Below are positions 63,690 to 64,000 of a stretch of 64,000 bases of DNA, one piece after another. The notes under the pieces are model-generated. The model ran no database searches, was not told the origin of the DNA, and saw only the letters and a list, made by a program, of their open reading frames with translations. Within the stretch, counting starts at the first letter, position 1, and each line of letters opens with the position of its first letter. A program made the position numbers and the translations under genes. This stretch comes from Xanthostigma xanthostigma (lineage: Eukaryota > Arthropoda > Insecta > Raphidioptera > Raphidiidae): positions 45,416,001-45,480,000 of the forward strand of contig OY754466.1 of assembly GCA_963575645.1 (NCBI GenBank), written 5' to 3'.

Positions 63690-64000
63690 TTTTTAGGGTT
63701 CTACACCAATGAGTCTGTCTGCCTAGTGCTTGGTTGCAGAAAGGATTGTTAAAAAATTTGGTTTGACAACGACCTTAGCATGTGATCGTATAATTACAGT
63801 TTCCATACATCAGGAGCAATCTAATGTCGTATTCAAACTGCTTGTTATCTAGATTCTAGAACATTAGATTGTACTCACACGATAATAAATGTGTAGGCGG
63901 CCCATAGCATTGTTTCGAAGTGGAAACTAAATAAAAAAACGATGATAAATACATTTATACATATAGTTTTAAAAAAATATCGTTTCAATCGATCAATTAG
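63690..64000. repeat. LINE tail and dispersed repeat, runs to window end
   Basis: TTTAGGGTTCTACACCAATG, GGTTGCAGAAAGGATTGTT, GACAACGACCTTAGCATG. After AACATTAGATTG it inverts into CGATGATAAATACATTTATAC and ATATCGTTTCAATCG, an uninterrupted copy of the 59.4-kb target. Probably two opposed copies. Cut by the window edge. Confidence 0.6.

Noticed and set aside
1..64000. CRISPR arrays, bacterial operons, riboswitches, viral insertions
   Set aside because: Composition, introns, SINEs and insect transposons show a eukaryotic nuclear sequence; no regular spacer arrays and no viral coding remnants were seen.

Overview
This window looks like intergenic and intronic DNA from a lepidopteran (butterfly or moth) nuclear genome. 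It is strongly AT-rich and I see no long open reading frame of a complete gene. Nearly every structured stretch is a transposable element or a remnant. The lepidopteran call rests on repeat families I recognise from that order: fragments with ACTAGCGGTCC...CACCCGGGTG heads; a SINE-like family reading AATATAAAGCTGAAGAG...GGCTATAGGCTATATA; LINE tails reading AACCGACTTCAAC...AAGGAGGAGG; and LINE tails reading GGTTCCGTACCTCAAAAGG...CGGAACCCTCGG. This is recognition from memory, not a search.

The only convincing host-gene sequence is one GC-rich 5' coding exon on the + strand at about 46449-46859 (ATG at 46652, donor GTGAGT at 46860). What follows may be its first intron. I could not name the protein.

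Layout. 1-5 kb: LINE tails, foldbacks, two hAT elements with 8-bp target-site duplications (TSDs). 5-6.2 kb: a P-element-like transposon remnant with a THAP-domain first exon, split by a palindromic element; its sister is at 53.3-53.9 kb. 7-10 kb: tRNA-Lys-derived SINEs, a short retroelement with a 12-bp TSD, and a 351-bp element with an 8-bp TSD whose inverted sister is at 12.4 kb. 13-16 kb: a hAT remnant, a foldback element built of 74-bp units, and more hAT elements. 17-30 kb: LINE and retrozyme-like debris, a LINE copy split by a hAT, long palindromes, a full-length tRNA-Lys SINE and a hAT with a transposase C-terminus. 31-32.2 kb: an internally deleted hAT with transposase C-terminal coding remains. 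33-46 kb: palindromes, SINEs with tRNA-Leu-like cores, a TTAA-flanked element and a 0.9-kb near-perfect hairpin. 47.2-49.3 kb: a 2.1-kb pogo/Tigger-like element with TA flanks, the C-terminal zinc-binding coding tail, and a nested retroelement with a 15-bp TSD. 49.7-64 kb: SINEs, LINE tails, a mariner-like 751-bp foldback, a 310-bp retroelement with a 15-bp TSD and paralogous empty sites, and a 79+19n bp nested minisatellite.

The most interesting signal is that several otherwise unrelated short elements share CTGANGA - short hairpin - CGAAACGT. This matches the conserved core of the hammerhead ribozyme. Four of these elements are flanked by 11-15 bp duplications and one is a 192-bp tandem dimer. 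That is the pattern reported for Penelope-like elements and metazoan retrozymes. A second notable signal is a palindrome family whose copies share the boundary motif CTAAAAAGTAAAAA but carry different arm sequences. All assignments come from reading the sequence; no alignment or search was run.
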